A stretch of DNA of 64,000 nucleotides, from positions 1 to 64,000 of the forward strand of contig CALVBC010000006.1 in assembly GCA_944325685.1 (NCBI GenBank). The letters are read 5' to 3'. The DNA is from an uncultured Erysipelotrichaceae bacterium. GTDB lineage: Bacteria; Bacillota_I; Bacilli_A; Erysipelotrichales; Erysipelotrichaceae. Shown here piece after piece: positions 36,281-44,849 of this stretch. A model generated the notes under the pieces. That model did no database searches. It saw only the letters and a list, made by a program, of their open reading frames with translations, and was not told where the DNA came from. The position numbers and the translations under genes are program-made. Within the stretch, counting starts at the first letter, position 1, and each line of letters opens with the position of its first letter.

Positions 36281-37018
36281 CTAAGATATCTTCTCAAAGG
36301 AATCAAAGTAGTATTTACCATCGATATCTTTAAAGATATAACGATATACGCTAGCTACATCGCGATAGTCTTCTAAAAAGGATGCTTCTTCACTTAAAGG
36401 ATGTTCCCTTGTATCTAATAAGGTATTGCCATCAGCACTTAGGATGTCACTTTTTACCATCATATCTTCACTATAGTCATCCGCAAGTGGCTCAGGTCTG
36501 ATCTTTATAACTACTTCATCGATCATCAGTAGGTCATGATCTTTTACTACCTTTTCAATGCCGTATTCATAATAAGGGACAAAAGCGCCACCGACCCCAA
36601 ACGCCAACATATACTTCCCTGTTTCTTCATCATAAGTGCCAAGATCAAAGTCTTCATCGATATGGGTAGCATCAGGTCCAAAGACATCCTTGACTAAGAT
36701 ATCCATTTCTTCTTTAGTCGGGTCTGATAGTACTTGATCATCAGTCGCATGAAAAACGGCGATCGCTAATTTCTTGCCATTATCGATCGTATCAGCGGTG
36801 ATATAGTCACTATTATATAGATATTCACTGACGCCATAGAAGATACTATGGATATTGACCATATCGATAAGATCTTGGTAAATCTTATCATCAGGATCTA
36901 ATTGCATAGGTGTACTAGTTGGCTCAGAAGTCGGTGTAACTTCGATATGATCGTTATTTGTACAACCGCCTAATAATATAAGAAAAGACAAGACTAATAA
37001 GACAAGATATTTAGACAT
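36281..37018 (-). CDS. Lipoprotein of unknown function
   Basis: 245 aa. N-terminal signal ending in the lipobox LLGGC (Cys about residue 19), then a Thr/Pro-rich linker (TPTSEPTSTP). The exposed domain (about 45-245) has KLAIAVFHATDDQVLSD and YFDSFEKIS but no family I can name. Surface-anchored. Monocistronic by spacing. Confidence 0.75.
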   Translation of the reverse strand: MSKYLVLLVLSFLILLGGCTNNDHIEVTPTSEPTSTPMQLDPDDKIYQDLIDMVNIHSIFYGVSEYLYNSDYITADTIDNGKKLAIAVFHATDDQVLSDPTKEEMDILVKDVFGPDATHIDEDFDLGTYDEETGKYMLAFGVGGAFVPYYEYGIEKVVKDHDLLMIDEVVIKIRPEPLADDYSEDMMVKSDILSADGNTLLDTREHPLSEEASFLEDYRDVASVYRYIFKDIDGKYYFDSFEKIS

Positions 37019-37095
37019 ATAAAAGATCTCCTTTATCCCATTATAAAACGCTGATGGTTAGATGGATGTTAGAGATGGTGTATCACTATGCTTAT

Positions 37096-37124
37096 AAAAA
37101 TATGAGCCACTTAGCGGCTCATAT
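37096..37124 (-). terminator. Terminator after the SPFH gene
   Basis: On the minus strand ATATGAGCCGC-taa-GTGGCTCATAT followed by TTTTAT. The stem starts 2 bases after the SPFH stop codon. Confidence 0.9.
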
Positions 37125-37125
37125 C

Positions 37126-38028
37126 TTACTTATCTTTATTGATCTCTAACATCTCCCCGATGACCGTTAGATCACTTGCGGTCTTGGTGAGATCAGTCGG
37201 AACGATGATCTTAGTCGCTTGCCCGTTGCCTAATTTCTCTAATGATTCAAGGGCTTTTAGACTTAAGACACCTTTATCGATATTAGCGGCTTTAAGCCTT
37301 TCAAGACCTTCAGCCTCCGCTTCATAGATCTTTCTTATCGCTTCTGCTTGACCTTCCGCTTTAGCGATCTCCGCATCCCTTTGGGCATTAGCGGCAAGGA
37401 CTAATGCCTTGGCATCACCGTCAGCCTTTTTGATGACTGATTCTTGATGAGCTTCTGCTTGCAGTAGTGCTTCTCTTTTTTCGCGCTCAGCCTTCATCTG
37501 CTTTTCCATGGCGTTTTTGATCTCCGCTGGTGGATCGATATTCTTAAGCTCGACTCTTGATACATTGATGCCCCAAGGATCAGTGGCTTCATCTAAGATC
37601 GCCTTCAGTTTGGCGTTGATCGTATCTCTTGATGTCAAAGCCTCATCTAAAGTGATCTCACCGATCAGGTTACGCAAAGTAGTAGCACTCAAATTCTCTA
37701 ATGCAAATAGTGGATTAGCTGCACCATAGGCGAATAATTTTGCATCGAAGATCTTAAAGTACACGACAGTATCGACACTGATCGTGACATTATCCTTGGT
37801 GATCACACTTTGTGGTTCAAAGTCGGCGCATTGTTCCTTAAAGGATGCCCTTGAGGCGATCCTTTGTAAGACCGGTATCAAGATGTGGATACCTGCCTTC
37901 CATGTCGTTTGGTAGCGACCTAAAAACTCGATGACGTACTCTTCTGTCTGTGGTACGATCTTGACCATTGAAATGATCAGTGCGATGATGATGATCAAGA
38001 TGACCAATACGGTGATTAACGTTCCCAT
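37126..38028 (-). CDS. SPFH/band 7 membrane protein (stomatin/slipin-like)
   Basis: About 300 aa. One N-terminal membrane segment (about 3-24) followed by the SPFH domain (VKIVPQTEEYVIEFLGRYQTTWKAG) and a long helical region rich in Ala/Glu (about 190-260: EKQMKAEREKREALLQAEAHQ...) typical of oligomerising stomatins, here without an NfeD partner next to it. Forms membrane microdomain rings. The start at 38028 has AAGGAGG; the longer frame to 38070 overlaps the neighbour and lacks an SD. Confidence 0.93.
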   Translation of the reverse strand: MGTLITVLVILIIIIALIISMVKIVPQTEEYVIEFLGRYQTTWKAGIHILIPVLQRIASRASFKEQCADFEPQSVITKDNVTISVDTVVYFKIFDAKLFAYGAANPLFALENLSATTLRNLIGEITLDEALTSRDTINAKLKAILDEATDPWGINVSRVELKNIDPPAEIKNAMEKQMKAEREKREALLQAEAHQESVIKKADGDAKALVLAANAQRDAEIAKAEGQAEAIRKIYEAEAEGLERLKAANIDKGVLSLKALESLEKLGNGQATKIIVPTDLTKTASDLTVIGEMLEINKDK

Positions 38029-38038
38029 GATATCCTCC

Positions 38039-38320
38039 TTACAATATTGAAAATACAAAAGCGAATACAAATAATAATATCAACCATAAAATGATGAATA
38101 AAACTACAGCCTTAACGACGATACTAGCTGTACTTTTATCACGCTTGGTCTTTTGCGATGCCATCCTGACAGTACCGATATGGGTACGACTGTATTCTGA
38201 TGTCTTTTTATGCCAGTTACCGTGTTTGACAGCCTTATCCTTTTTAGCACGATCATATCCATATAATGGCTTACCATTTAGGATCGTCGTACTCCTACTA
38301 TTTTGTCCATTTAGATTCAT
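38039..38320 (-). CDS. Small membrane-anchored protein of unknown function
   Basis: About 93 aa: a basic, polar N-terminal two thirds (NLNGQNSRSTTILNGKPLYG, KKTSEYSRTHIGTVRMASQK) and one strongly hydrophobic C-terminal segment (about 70-90), i.e. tail-anchored. The ATG at 38320 has GAGGT upstream and a TGATATAAT extended -10 box at 38337. It ends 10 bases before the SPFH gene, so it may be an accessory of that protein. No family recognised. Confidence 0.65.
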   Translation of the reverse strand: MNLNGQNSRSTTILNGKPLYGYDRAKKDKAVKHGNWHKKTSEYSRTHIGTVRMASQKTKRDKSTASIVVKAVVLFIILWLILLFVFAFVFSIL

Positions 38321-38510
38321 GTTTACCTCTAGCTTGATTATATCATATGTAAATTGCATAAATGGTCATTTTACGTTGTTTTAACATAATAAAGAAGTAC
38401 CCTCCCTAGTATATAGGAAGGGCGAAAGGAAACGTAAATGATAAAGAAAATTGAACTGTCTTTATTATACTTGACGATGATCGATATTACAAGGTCAAAG
38501 CCGATGATAT

Positions 38511-39851
38511 CTAAGCGACACTTAGTTTATTTCGATAGTATAAATAGTAATATAGGATAAAGATGACACCTGTCAAACACCATGATATCGGATATGCCAT
38601 CATGAGTGCTGATAGCTCTTTACCAGCAGCGATAAATAAGGTCCATAATACCCTGACACCAACGATGCCTACTGCTGTTATGACCGTTGGGATAAAGCTA
38701 TTTCCGACACCTCTTAATGCACCAGCCAAGATCTCTACTGGCGTATAGAATAACCAGAATGGCGCTACCGCAAAGATGATGACTGAACCGATACTGATGA
38801 CACTAGGATCATCATTGAAGATGCCGATAAGATATGGGGCAAATAGACAGACGATGGCACTGATCGCTACTGTTATCCCCATCGATGTCATAAACCAACG
38901 GTTAACACCCTTTTTGACACGATCATATTCTTTAGCGCCAAAGTTTTGCCCAACGAAAGTCGTTATTGCAATACCCAAGGCACCGATTGTCTGCCAATAT
39001 AGCTGATCGATCTTACCAAAAGCGGTGAAAGCTGCGATCGAATCAACACCATAGGTATTGATCGCCGCATTGATCACAAGATTACTGATGGAATATAAGA
39101 CCGATTGGATACCAGCTGGTAAGCCGATCTTAAAGATTAGGATGGCAATATGCGTATCTACCTTTAATTCTCTGAGCTCTAGATGCAAGGCATCCTGTGA
39201 CTTGACCAAAGAGATGACGACTAAGGCTGCTGATACCACTTCCGCAATGACAGTAGCGACCGCTGCACCAGCTACACCCATATGGAAGACAGCGATAAAG
39301 ACGATATCTAAGACGGTATTGACGATACTAGCAGCGATCAGATAGTAAAGCGGATGCTTACTATCACCAACTGCCCTCAATATCGAACAACCCATATTGT
39401 ATATGAGTAATGGTATAAGGCCGATAAAGTAGATATTGGTATAGATAAGTGACATCTCTAATATCTCTTCTGGCACGCCAAGGCCAACTAAAGCCATCCG
39501 TGATGTCGCGATACCGACGATCGAGAATAATAGACCGACGATCAAAGATAGAGCCATCCCAGTATGGACGGTCTTTGATACATCACGATAGTCATTAGAG
39601 CCAAAGTATTGCGATATGAGGACTGTTGCCCCTGATGCTAGACCGACGATAAAACCGACATATAAGTTGACATAAGTCCCAGTCGTACCACCGACAGCCG
39701 CTAAAGCCTCTTTACCCAAAAAATTACCGACGACTAAGGCATCGACGGTATTGTATAACTGTTGGAAAAAAGTACCGAATAAGATCGGAAAGAAAAACAT
39801 TAACAGTGGCTTGATAATTGGGCCACTAGTGATCTTCATCGTTGCGCTCAT
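38511..39851 (-). CDS. MATE-family exporter
   Basis: 446-aa, 12-helix MATE protein, paralogous to the one at 18055 (FPILFGTFFQQLYNTVDALVVGNFLGKEALAAVGG; YNMGCSILRAVGDSKHPLYYL; ITTFVGQNFGAKEYDRVKKG). Na+/H+-coupled exporter of unknown substrate. No Shine-Dalgarno precedes the ATG at 39851; a promoter (TTGATT-N16-TAGAAT) ends 8 bases upstream, so this transcript may be leaderless. Confidence 0.93.
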   Translation of the reverse strand: MSATMKITSGPIIKPLLMFFFPILFGTFFQQLYNTVDALVVGNFLGKEALAAVGGTTGTYVNLYVGFIVGLASGATVLISQYFGSNDYRDVSKTVHTGMALSLIVGLLFSIVGIATSRMALVGLGVPEEILEMSLIYTNIYFIGLIPLLIYNMGCSILRAVGDSKHPLYYLIAASIVNTVLDIVFIAVFHMGVAGAAVATVIAEVVSAALVVISLVKSQDALHLELRELKVDTHIAILIFKIGLPAGIQSVLYSISNLVINAAINTYGVDSIAAFTAFGKIDQLYWQTIGALGIAITTFVGQNFGAKEYDRVKKGVNRWFMTSMGITVAISAIVCLFAPYLIGIFNDDPSVISIGSVIIFAVAPFWLFYTPVEILAGALRGVGNSFIPTVITAVGIVGVRVLWTLFIAAGKELSALMMAYPISWCLTGVIFILYYYLYYRNKLSVA

Positions 39852-39859
39852 AGCACATA

Positions 39860-39887
39860 ATTCTACACTTTTTTAAGTTAGAATCAA
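39860..39887 (-). promoter_or_regulatory. Promoter of the MATE gene at 38511
   Basis: On the minus strand TTGATT - 16 bases - TAGAAT, 8 bases before the ATG. It lies over the 3' end of truA. Confidence 0.45.
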
Positions 39888-40618
39888 TAGTATATTTCTA
39901 CAAGATATAACCCACAGGCATCGATATTATATCTTCTGGTATCATCCTTGGTATGATCATCGATCATCCGCTTGACATCTTCGATATCTTTGATCCCTCT
40001 TGCGACATCTATTAGGGTACCGACGATCATCCTGACCATATGCCTTAAAAAGCCATCACCGATGATATCGATATATAAAAGATCATCATGTCTTACGATA
40101 TCTAAGCTCTTGATCATCCTTATTTGATCTTTTGTCACTTCATATGGTGTCGTATTAAAGGCGCTAAAATCGTGTTTACCAATAAATAGCTTCCCACACT
40201 CTAACATCTTCTCAAGATCGATCTTGAAGTAACACTGATAAGCAAACCCATCTAAAAAGGGTGAATATTCACCGATATTGATGATATAGCGATAGTGTTT
40301 ACCTTTAGCCATAAAACGGGGATGAAAATCATCATCTACTATCTCGATATCATTAATATGGATATCCTTAGGTAATAGACCATTCATACTGCCCTTTAAT
40401 CTATAGACGTCAAATACCTTGTCACTATCAAAGGTAAAGACCTGCCCTAAGGCATGGACCTTGGCATCGGTACGCGATGCCATCGTGATCCTTGTATCTT
40501 GACCTAAGATGATCTTGAGCTTAGCTTCGATCACATCTTGGATCGCTATCCCATTGATCTGACTTTGAAAGCCGACGTAGTTATTGCCTTTATAAGCTAC
40601 GGTACATTTATATCTCAT
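39884..40618 (-). CDS. truA: tRNA pseudouridine(38-40) synthase TruA
   Basis: 244 aa. The catalytic motif ASRTDAKVHALGQV (about 47-60) and the N-terminal YKCTVAYKGNNYVGFQSQ are diagnostic; GDGFLRHMVRMIVGTL is conserved near the C-terminus. Modifies the anticodon stem of tRNAs. It is the last gene of the ecfA1-ecfA2-ecfT-truA run, an order common in Firmicutes. Confidence 0.97.
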   Translation of the reverse strand: MRYKCTVAYKGNNYVGFQSQINGIAIQDVIEAKLKIILGQDTRITMASRTDAKVHALGQVFTFDSDKVFDVYRLKGSMNGLLPKDIHINDIEIVDDDFHPRFMAKGKHYRYIINIGEYSPFLDGFAYQCYFKIDLEKMLECGKLFIGKHDFSAFNTTPYEVTKDQIRMIKSLDIVRHDDLLYIDIIGDGFLRHMVRMIVGTLIDVARGIKDIEDVKRMIDDHTKDDTRRYNIDACGLYLVEIYY

Positions 40619-41427
40619 ATGACAAAAGCCAAGATGATCATCATGACTAAGATCGCGATAGCGCCACCTAATAAGACGATATCTCTAAAGGCGTATTTTA
40701 AGCGACGATAACGCGTCCTTTTACCATCAGGGGCATAACCTCTAGCTTCCATGGCATTAGCTAATTCATCAGCCCTTTGTAGGGATACTGAAAATAGTGG
40801 TACGATCAAGGATACGATCGCACTGATCTTCTCACTGAGTTTCCCCTCTTCAAAATCAACACCTCTTGATTTTTGGGCATTCATGATACGCATCGTCTCC
40901 TCAATGATCGTCGGGATAAAACGCAAGGCGATCGAGATCATCATGGCGATCTCATGAGCTGGCACATGGATGACTTTAAAGGGTGTCAAAAGATACTCGA
41001 TCCCTAAAGTAAGATCTAAAGGTTTCGTGGTCATCGTTAGTACCGTTGTGATCATGATCATCAAAAGCAAGCGAACGATGATATAAAGCGTATCAAAGAT
41101 CGCATCAGCATAGATCGTAAAGTCATGACCAAAGATATCAAAGTCGACAAGTACCGTTCCTTCTTTGACACTTAAGATATTGATCACCAGTAAAAAGATC
41201 ATCATAAACATCATCGGTTTAAAAGCCCTTAAGATGACCTTGAATTTGATCTTCGCTAAGATGATGACGATACCGATAGCGATACCGATAAATAGATAAC
41301 CGAGCCAACCAGCTGGTAAGAATATCGCTACAAGCACTACGAGCATTGCTAAGATCTTAGCCCTTGGATCTAAGGCATGGATCGGTGTATCAAGGGGTAT
41401 GTATTTACCAAAGACGATCTTATCCAT
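40615..41427 (-). CDS. ecfT: Energy-coupling factor transporter transmembrane protein EcfT
   Basis: 270-aa membrane scaffold of group II ECF vitamin/metal importers. N-terminus IPLDTPIHALDPRAKIL; the coupling motifs AQKSRG and ANAMEARGY (about 187 and 232) contact the two ATPases. Works with S-components encoded elsewhere. Overlaps ecfA2 by 8 bases and truA by 4. Confidence 0.97.
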   Translation of the reverse strand: MDKIVFGKYIPLDTPIHALDPRAKILAMLVVLVAIFLPAGWLGYLFIGIAIGIVIILAKIKFKVILRAFKPMMFMMIFLLVINILSVKEGTVLVDFDIFGHDFTIYADAIFDTLYIIVRLLLMIMITTVLTMTTKPLDLTLGIEYLLTPFKVIHVPAHEIAMMISIALRFIPTIIEETMRIMNAQKSRGVDFEEGKLSEKISAIVSLIVPLFSVSLQRADELANAMEARGYAPDGKRTRYRRLKYAFRDIVLLGGAIAILVMMIILAFVI

Positions 41428-42265
41428 GTTGCCTCCAATACTTAGCTAAGTCATCGATACTGTGGACATCATCACCGATCGAAGCACCCTTTTTATTTAA
41501 AGCTTCCTTTAAAGCGATGATCTGTGGCCTTAAGATATCGAGCTCATCTAATAAAGCCGTATCTTCAAAGAAAGCCTTAGCTTCCTTCTTTTCGATGATA
41601 TGGCCCTTATCCAATAAGACCACTTCATCAGCGTAGTTATAGACGATCTCATTGTCATGGGTGACTAAGATGATCGTCTTGTGTAGATCTTTATTCAAAC
41701 GATAGAAAAGCTCGATCATCTCTTTAGAACCACGAGGATCAAGACCTGCCGTTGGTTCATCTAAGACGATGATCTCAGGCTCTATAGCCAAGATACCAGC
41801 GATCGCCGCCCTTCTTTTTTGCCCACCACTTACATCTAATGGACTTCTTGTATAGTATGTCTCATCAAGACCGACAAGTTTCAAGGCTTCCTTAGCCTTT
41901 TTGATCGCTTCTTCTTCACTTAGACCGAAGTTCTTTGGTCCAAAAGCGACATCTTTTAAGATCGTCTCTTCAAATAGTTGATATTCACTGAACTGGAAAA
42001 CAAGCCCGACCTTTTTACGCAGGGCCTTTAGATCAGTGGCTTTCTTATCCGCTTCGATCACATGATCTTCGATCACTAACTTCCCTTTAGTCGGTAATAA
42101 TAAAGCGTTCAAATGTTGGATCAGAGTGCTTTTACCACTACCGGTCTTACCGATGATCGCTGTGATCTTACCCTTAGCGATCTCAAGATCGATATCTTCG
42201 ATCGCCGTTGTCGCATAGGGCATATCCTTAGCGTAGATATAACTCAAGCTTTCAAATTTGACCAT
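41420..42265 (-). CDS. ecfA2: Energy-coupling factor ATPase EcfA2
   Basis: 281-aa ABC ATPase. Walker A IIGKTGSGKSTL, Q-loop QFSEYQLFEET (the FPEHQLFE-like stretch typical of A2), signature DVSGGQKRR, Walker B IIVLDEPTAGLDP, switch His in LVTHDNEIV. Pairs with EcfA1 on EcfT. Overlaps both neighbours. Confidence 0.97.
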   Translation of the reverse strand: MVKFESLSYIYAKDMPYATTAIEDIDLEIAKGKITAIIGKTGSGKSTLIQHLNALLLPTKGKLVIEDHVIEADKKATDLKALRKKVGLVFQFSEYQLFEETILKDVAFGPKNFGLSEEEAIKKAKEALKLVGLDETYYTRSPLDVSGGQKRRAAIAGILAIEPEIIVLDEPTAGLDPRGSKEMIELFYRLNKDLHKTIILVTHDNEIVYNYADEVVLLDKGHIIEKKEAKAFFEDTALLDELDILRPQIIALKEALNKKGASIGDDVHSIDDLAKYWRQHG

Positions 42266-43068
42266 AATACCTCCGCTAACTCTTCGATCGTATCGGTATA
42301 AGGGATCTTGATCCCTTCTTTTTCTAGTGCTTCTTTGACTTTATAGGTAAAAGGTATATCAAGACCGATATCCCTTAGGCCTTTAGTATCACTGAATATC
42401 TCATGTGGTTTACCACATTTATAGACCTTCCCTTCGTTCATGACGATGATATAGTCGCTCTTTAAAGCTTCTTCGATATCATGCGTGATCGATAGGATGG
42501 TCCTTTTATCATCGCCGTGTAGATCATAGATGATCTTCTTGATCTCCTCTTTGCCCGTTGGATCTAACATACTAGTGGCTTCATCAAAGATGATGATCGA
42601 AGGATGCATCGCTAAGATACCAGCGATCGCAACTCTTTGTTTCTGACCACCAGATAGATTAGATGGCTCTTTATCAAGGTTTTCCTTCATTCCGACAAGA
42701 CCAGCATATTTATCGATGATATCATCCATCTTCAATGGATCAACACAATAATTCTCTAAGCCAAAGGCGATGTCTTCTCTGACCGATGAAGCGATGAATT
42801 GGTTATCCGGATTTTGAAAGACGATACCGAGCTTCTTACGGATATCAGCGATCGTATCGATGCTTAACTTTTGACCATCGATATAGATCTCACCGCTTTT
42901 GGCTTCTAAAAGGCCAGCGATCAGTTTAGCGATCGTGCTCTTACCTGAGCCATTGTGCCCTAAGATCGTCGTATAAGAGCCTTTTTCAATACTAAAACTG
43001 ACGCCCTTTAAAGCCTCGATATTCTCCTCATAACTAAAATGTAGATCTTTAACTTCAATAATTGCCAT
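42244..43068 (-). CDS. ecfA1: Energy-coupling factor ATPase EcfA1
   Basis: About 274-aa ABC ATPase. Walker A ILGHNGSGKST, Q-loop VFQNPDNQFIASSVREDIAFGLEN (typical of A1), signature NLSGGQKQR, Walker B IIIFDEATSMLDP, switch His ITHDIEEA. Start set at 43068 (MAIIEVKDLHFSY), where the family begins; the longer frame to 43113 adds an unrelated hydrophobic stretch. No clear SD before 43068. Confidence 0.95.
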   Translation of the reverse strand: MAIIEVKDLHFSYEENIEALKGVSFSIEKGSYTTILGHNGSGKSTIAKLIAGLLEAKSGEIYIDGQKLSIDTIADIRKKLGIVFQNPDNQFIASSVREDIAFGLENYCVDPLKMDDIIDKYAGLVGMKENLDKEPSNLSGGQKQRVAIAGILAMHPSIIIFDEATSMLDPTGKEEIKKIIYDLHGDDKRTILSITHDIEEALKSDYIIVMNEGKVYKCGKPHEIFSDTKGLRDIGLDIPFTYKVKEALEKEGIKIPYTDTIEELAEVLWSNLKA

Positions 43069-43139
43069 AACAAAAATGATCAAACCTAAGTTTGCGCATA
43101 TATGATAACACAATAGCCTTTGGTGTTGTATTTTTTGTA

Positions 43140-44489
43140 TTAGTCAAACATGTACTTATCGATGTTGATATCAATATCAACATCATCTTCCTTCAAAAAC
43201 ATCGTCATATAGATAGGAAGATACTTGATCTTGCCTTCTTTTTCAACGTTGTCAAGACTAAAGACGACGGCTTCTTCGATATCTGATACACCACTATATA
43301 AAAGATTATTGAGCGCTGAGTGCCTTTTATAGTCCTTACCACTTTTGACTATGATCGGTAATACCTTATCGCCTTTTTCGATCACTAGATCGACCTCACC
43401 TAGCTTCTTATTCGCATAGTAGTAACAAGCAAACCCATGAGCACATAATTCTTGACTAACGACATCCTCATATATTGCCCCTTTATTGATATCACGATCC
43501 ATATTCATGATCTTGAGTTTGGTAGCTTTGCCATAGATCGTCGTCAACATCCCAACATCTGACAAAAAGAGCTTGAACAATGACCTCTTCTTATTGATGA
43601 GAAGGGGTATCATCGCTTCTTCAACATTGTATACAGGTAAGGCTACACCCGCTTTATCTAACCATAAGAAGCTATCTTCAACTTTTTCATAACGCAGATC
43701 ACGCTTGAGATCACTGATCTTAAAACGCTTATTTTCCTTATTTAATTCGGTTGGTATCAGATCATATGTATCGATCAACCGTAACTTTTTGTCTTCTTTT
43801 TCATATTTGGTGAAATCAAGCTTATATAAAGCGATGATATCACGATGTTCATCCATCACAAGATCGATATCGTTGGTGTTTCGATAGACCTCGATAGCCG
43901 AAGGCATACCGCCGATCAAAAGGTATAAATTGAATATCTGCAGCATCCTCTCGTGGATGATATCATCGACTTTGGTCATATCCTCATATGATCTTCTCAA
44001 TAGATCGATGACCTTGTCATCGATATTGAAGATCTGGATGAATTCTTCTAGATCTAAAGGATACATCTTGAGCGTCTTAAGGTAGCCTACCGGTGCTGAT
44101 CGGATATTATTGATCTCTACGCCAAGAAGTGACCCGCTTAAAACATATCTAAAACGACCATCATCGACTAATGACTTGATCATAGTGGCGATCTCTTTAT
44201 ACTCTTGGATCTCATCGAAGAAGATGATCGTCTTATTAGGGACTAATTTATCTTTTGTATATAGTGATAAACGCAAGATGATATCATCGACACCTTTACT
44301 GTTCTTTAATATATCTAGGACATCTGGTTCATAGATCAGGTTGAATTCAACATAAGGGACACCACTTTCCTTTAAACATTCCCTGATCGAAAAGGTCTTA
44401 CCAGCCTGCCTTACGCCATACACAAGTAGAGCTCTCTTATCATCTTTGATCCATTTAGTGATCTCTTTTTCTATCTTCCTCTTTAGCAT
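43140..44489 (-). CDS. DUF4143-type AAA ATPase (copy 1)
   Basis: 449-aa ATPase of the AAA_14/DUF4143 group. Walker A YGVRQAGKTFSI (about 24-35), Walker B TIIFFDEIQEY (about 97-107), arginine region RYVLSGSLLG; the C-terminal part (LSDVGMLTTIYG; YEDVVSQELCAHGF; KKLGEVDLVIEKGD) is the DUF4143 domain with a nuclease-like DxD...K pattern. Cellular role unknown, widespread in gut Firmicutes. Three 33-bp-spaced repeats lie between this gene and the small-RNA locus, one over its -35 box. A second copy is at 58543. Confidence 0.88.
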   Translation of the reverse strand: MLKRKIEKEITKWIKDDKRALLVYGVRQAGKTFSIRECLKESGVPYVEFNLIYEPDVLDILKNSKGVDDIILRLSLYTKDKLVPNKTIIFFDEIQEYKEIATMIKSLVDDGRFRYVLSGSLLGVEINNIRSAPVGYLKTLKMYPLDLEEFIQIFNIDDKVIDLLRRSYEDMTKVDDIIHERMLQIFNLYLLIGGMPSAIEVYRNTNDIDLVMDEHRDIIALYKLDFTKYEKEDKKLRLIDTYDLIPTELNKENKRFKISDLKRDLRYEKVEDSFLWLDKAGVALPVYNVEEAMIPLLINKKRSLFKLFLSDVGMLTTIYGKATKLKIMNMDRDINKGAIYEDVVSQELCAHGFACYYYANKKLGEVDLVIEKGDKVLPIIVKSGKDYKRHSALNNLLYSGVSDIEEAVVFSLDNVEKEGKIKYLPIYMTMFLKEDDVDIDINIDKYMFD

Positions 44490-44506
44490 ACTTCACGTCC
44501 AACTAT

Positions 44507-44535
44507 ATTTTACTCGATTATATACATTTTTCCAA
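44507..44535 (-). promoter_or_regulatory. Promoter of DUF4143 ATPase copy 1
   Basis: On the minus strand TTGGAA (44530-44535, inside the first repeat) - 17 bases - TAAAAT (44507-44512). The leader before the ATG at 44489 would be about 11 bases. Confidence 0.45.
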
Positions 44536-44603
44536 CCATAAATAGACATAATTTATACACTTTTCCAACCTAAAATATGCTCATTTTATACGTTTTTCCA
44601 ACC
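44521..44603. repeat. Three direct repeats at exact 33-bp spacing
   Basis: TATACATTTTTCCAACC (44521-44537), TATACACTTTTCCAACC (44554-44570) and TATACGTTTTTCCAACC (44587-44603). 15 of 17 positions are invariant. Spacing of three helical turns places all on one DNA face, as for operators or iterons, between the ATPase gene and the small RNA promoter. Confidence 0.9.
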
Positions 44604-44614
44604 TAAATAGATGA

Positions 44615-44620
44615 TATAAT
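44615..44620 (+). promoter_or_regulatory. -10 box of small RNA copy 1
   Basis: TATAAT in the extended form TGATATAAT (44612-44620). The same box precedes the second copy at 45001. Confidence 0.55.
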
Positions 44621-44626
44621 ACTAGT

Positions 44627-44685
44627 GCGAAATCTCGCATGAGAACAGAAAGAAAGGAGTGGCGGCAACCACTCCTTTCATTATG
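44627..44685 (+). ncRNA. Small RNA, candidate antitoxin (copy 1)
   Basis: Predicted ~55-60 nt transcript from the TGATATAAT box. It contains a 5' hairpin (TGCGA-aatc-TCGCA), the direct repeat CTCGCATGAGAACAG (44634-44648) and an 11-bp terminator stem GAAAGGAGTGG/CCACTCCTTTC (44652-44662, 44669-44679). The second copy keeps the 5' stem through a T-A to C-G change, which supports a functional RNA. It is convergent with a small hydrophobic ORF, and the repeat can pair with that mRNA. Confidence 0.6.
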
Positions 44686-44703
44686 CGCCTCGCATGAAAA
44701 CAG
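44634..44703. repeat. 15-bp direct repeats flanking the terminator
   Basis: CTCGCATGAGAACAG (44634-44648) and CTCGCATGAAAACAG (44689-44703), one mismatch that becomes a G-U pair between the opposing RNAs. This is the DRa/DRb arrangement of Fst/par loci. Confidence 0.8.
44652..44679. terminator. Bidirectional terminator shared by small RNA and toxin-like mRNA
   Basis: Perfect 11-bp stem with a 6-base loop; T-rich tracts follow on both strands (TTTCATTAT on plus, CTTTCTTTCT on minus). Confidence 0.75.
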
Positions 44704-44812
44704 TTTTAGACTATCGCTTAGTCAAATGCTTGATGATCACACAAACGATCATCAAGGCGATGACGGATAGGATATCCACCGTCTTTCCTTTCTAACGAAA
44801 GTGCGAGGTGCA
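44684..44812. repeat. 11-bp inverted repeat enclosing the toxin-like ORF
   Basis: TGCGCCTCGCA (44684-44694) and TGCGAGGTGCA (44802-44812) are complementary at 10 of 11 positions. In the minus-strand mRNA they would join the 5' leader to the 3' end, like the fold-back of hok-type mRNAs. Confidence 0.7.
44711..44779 (-). CDS. 22-aa hydrophobic peptide, candidate type I toxin
   Basis: GTG start at 44777-44779 with AAAGGA 6 bases upstream. The product begins MDILSVIALMIVCV and ends KHLTKR: one membrane-spanning hydrophobic stretch with a basic C-terminal tail, the composition of Fst-, Ldr- and TisB-like toxins. It overlaps a better-initiated upstream ORF in another frame, as in hok/mok. Family membership is inferred only from size, composition and architecture. 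Confidence 0.5.
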   Translation of the reverse strand: MDILSVIALMIVCVIIKHLTKR

Positions 44813-44829
44813 ATAAGAAGTAAGCTCAT
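44752..44829 (-). CDS. 25-codon leader ORF overlapping the toxin-like ORF
   Basis: ATG at 44827-44829 with AGGAGG 7 bases upstream; product MSLLLIAPRTFVRKERRWIS and five more residues. Its last 28 bases overlap the toxin-like ORF in a different frame. Likely a translational regulator of the toxin-like ORF rather than a functional protein. Confidence 0.45.
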   Translation of the reverse strand: MSLLLIAPRTFVRKERRWISYPSSP

Positions 44830-44849
44830 AATAAAGCCTCCTTCAAATA

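Noticed and set aside
38395-38435. Imperfect inverted repeat CCCTTCC...GGGAGGG
   Set aside because: Pairing is imperfect and no T-run follows closely, so a terminator call is not supported.
44521-44603. CRISPR array
   Set aside because: Only three 17-bp repeats with related 16-bp spacers and no cas genes; the arrangement fits operators or iterons.
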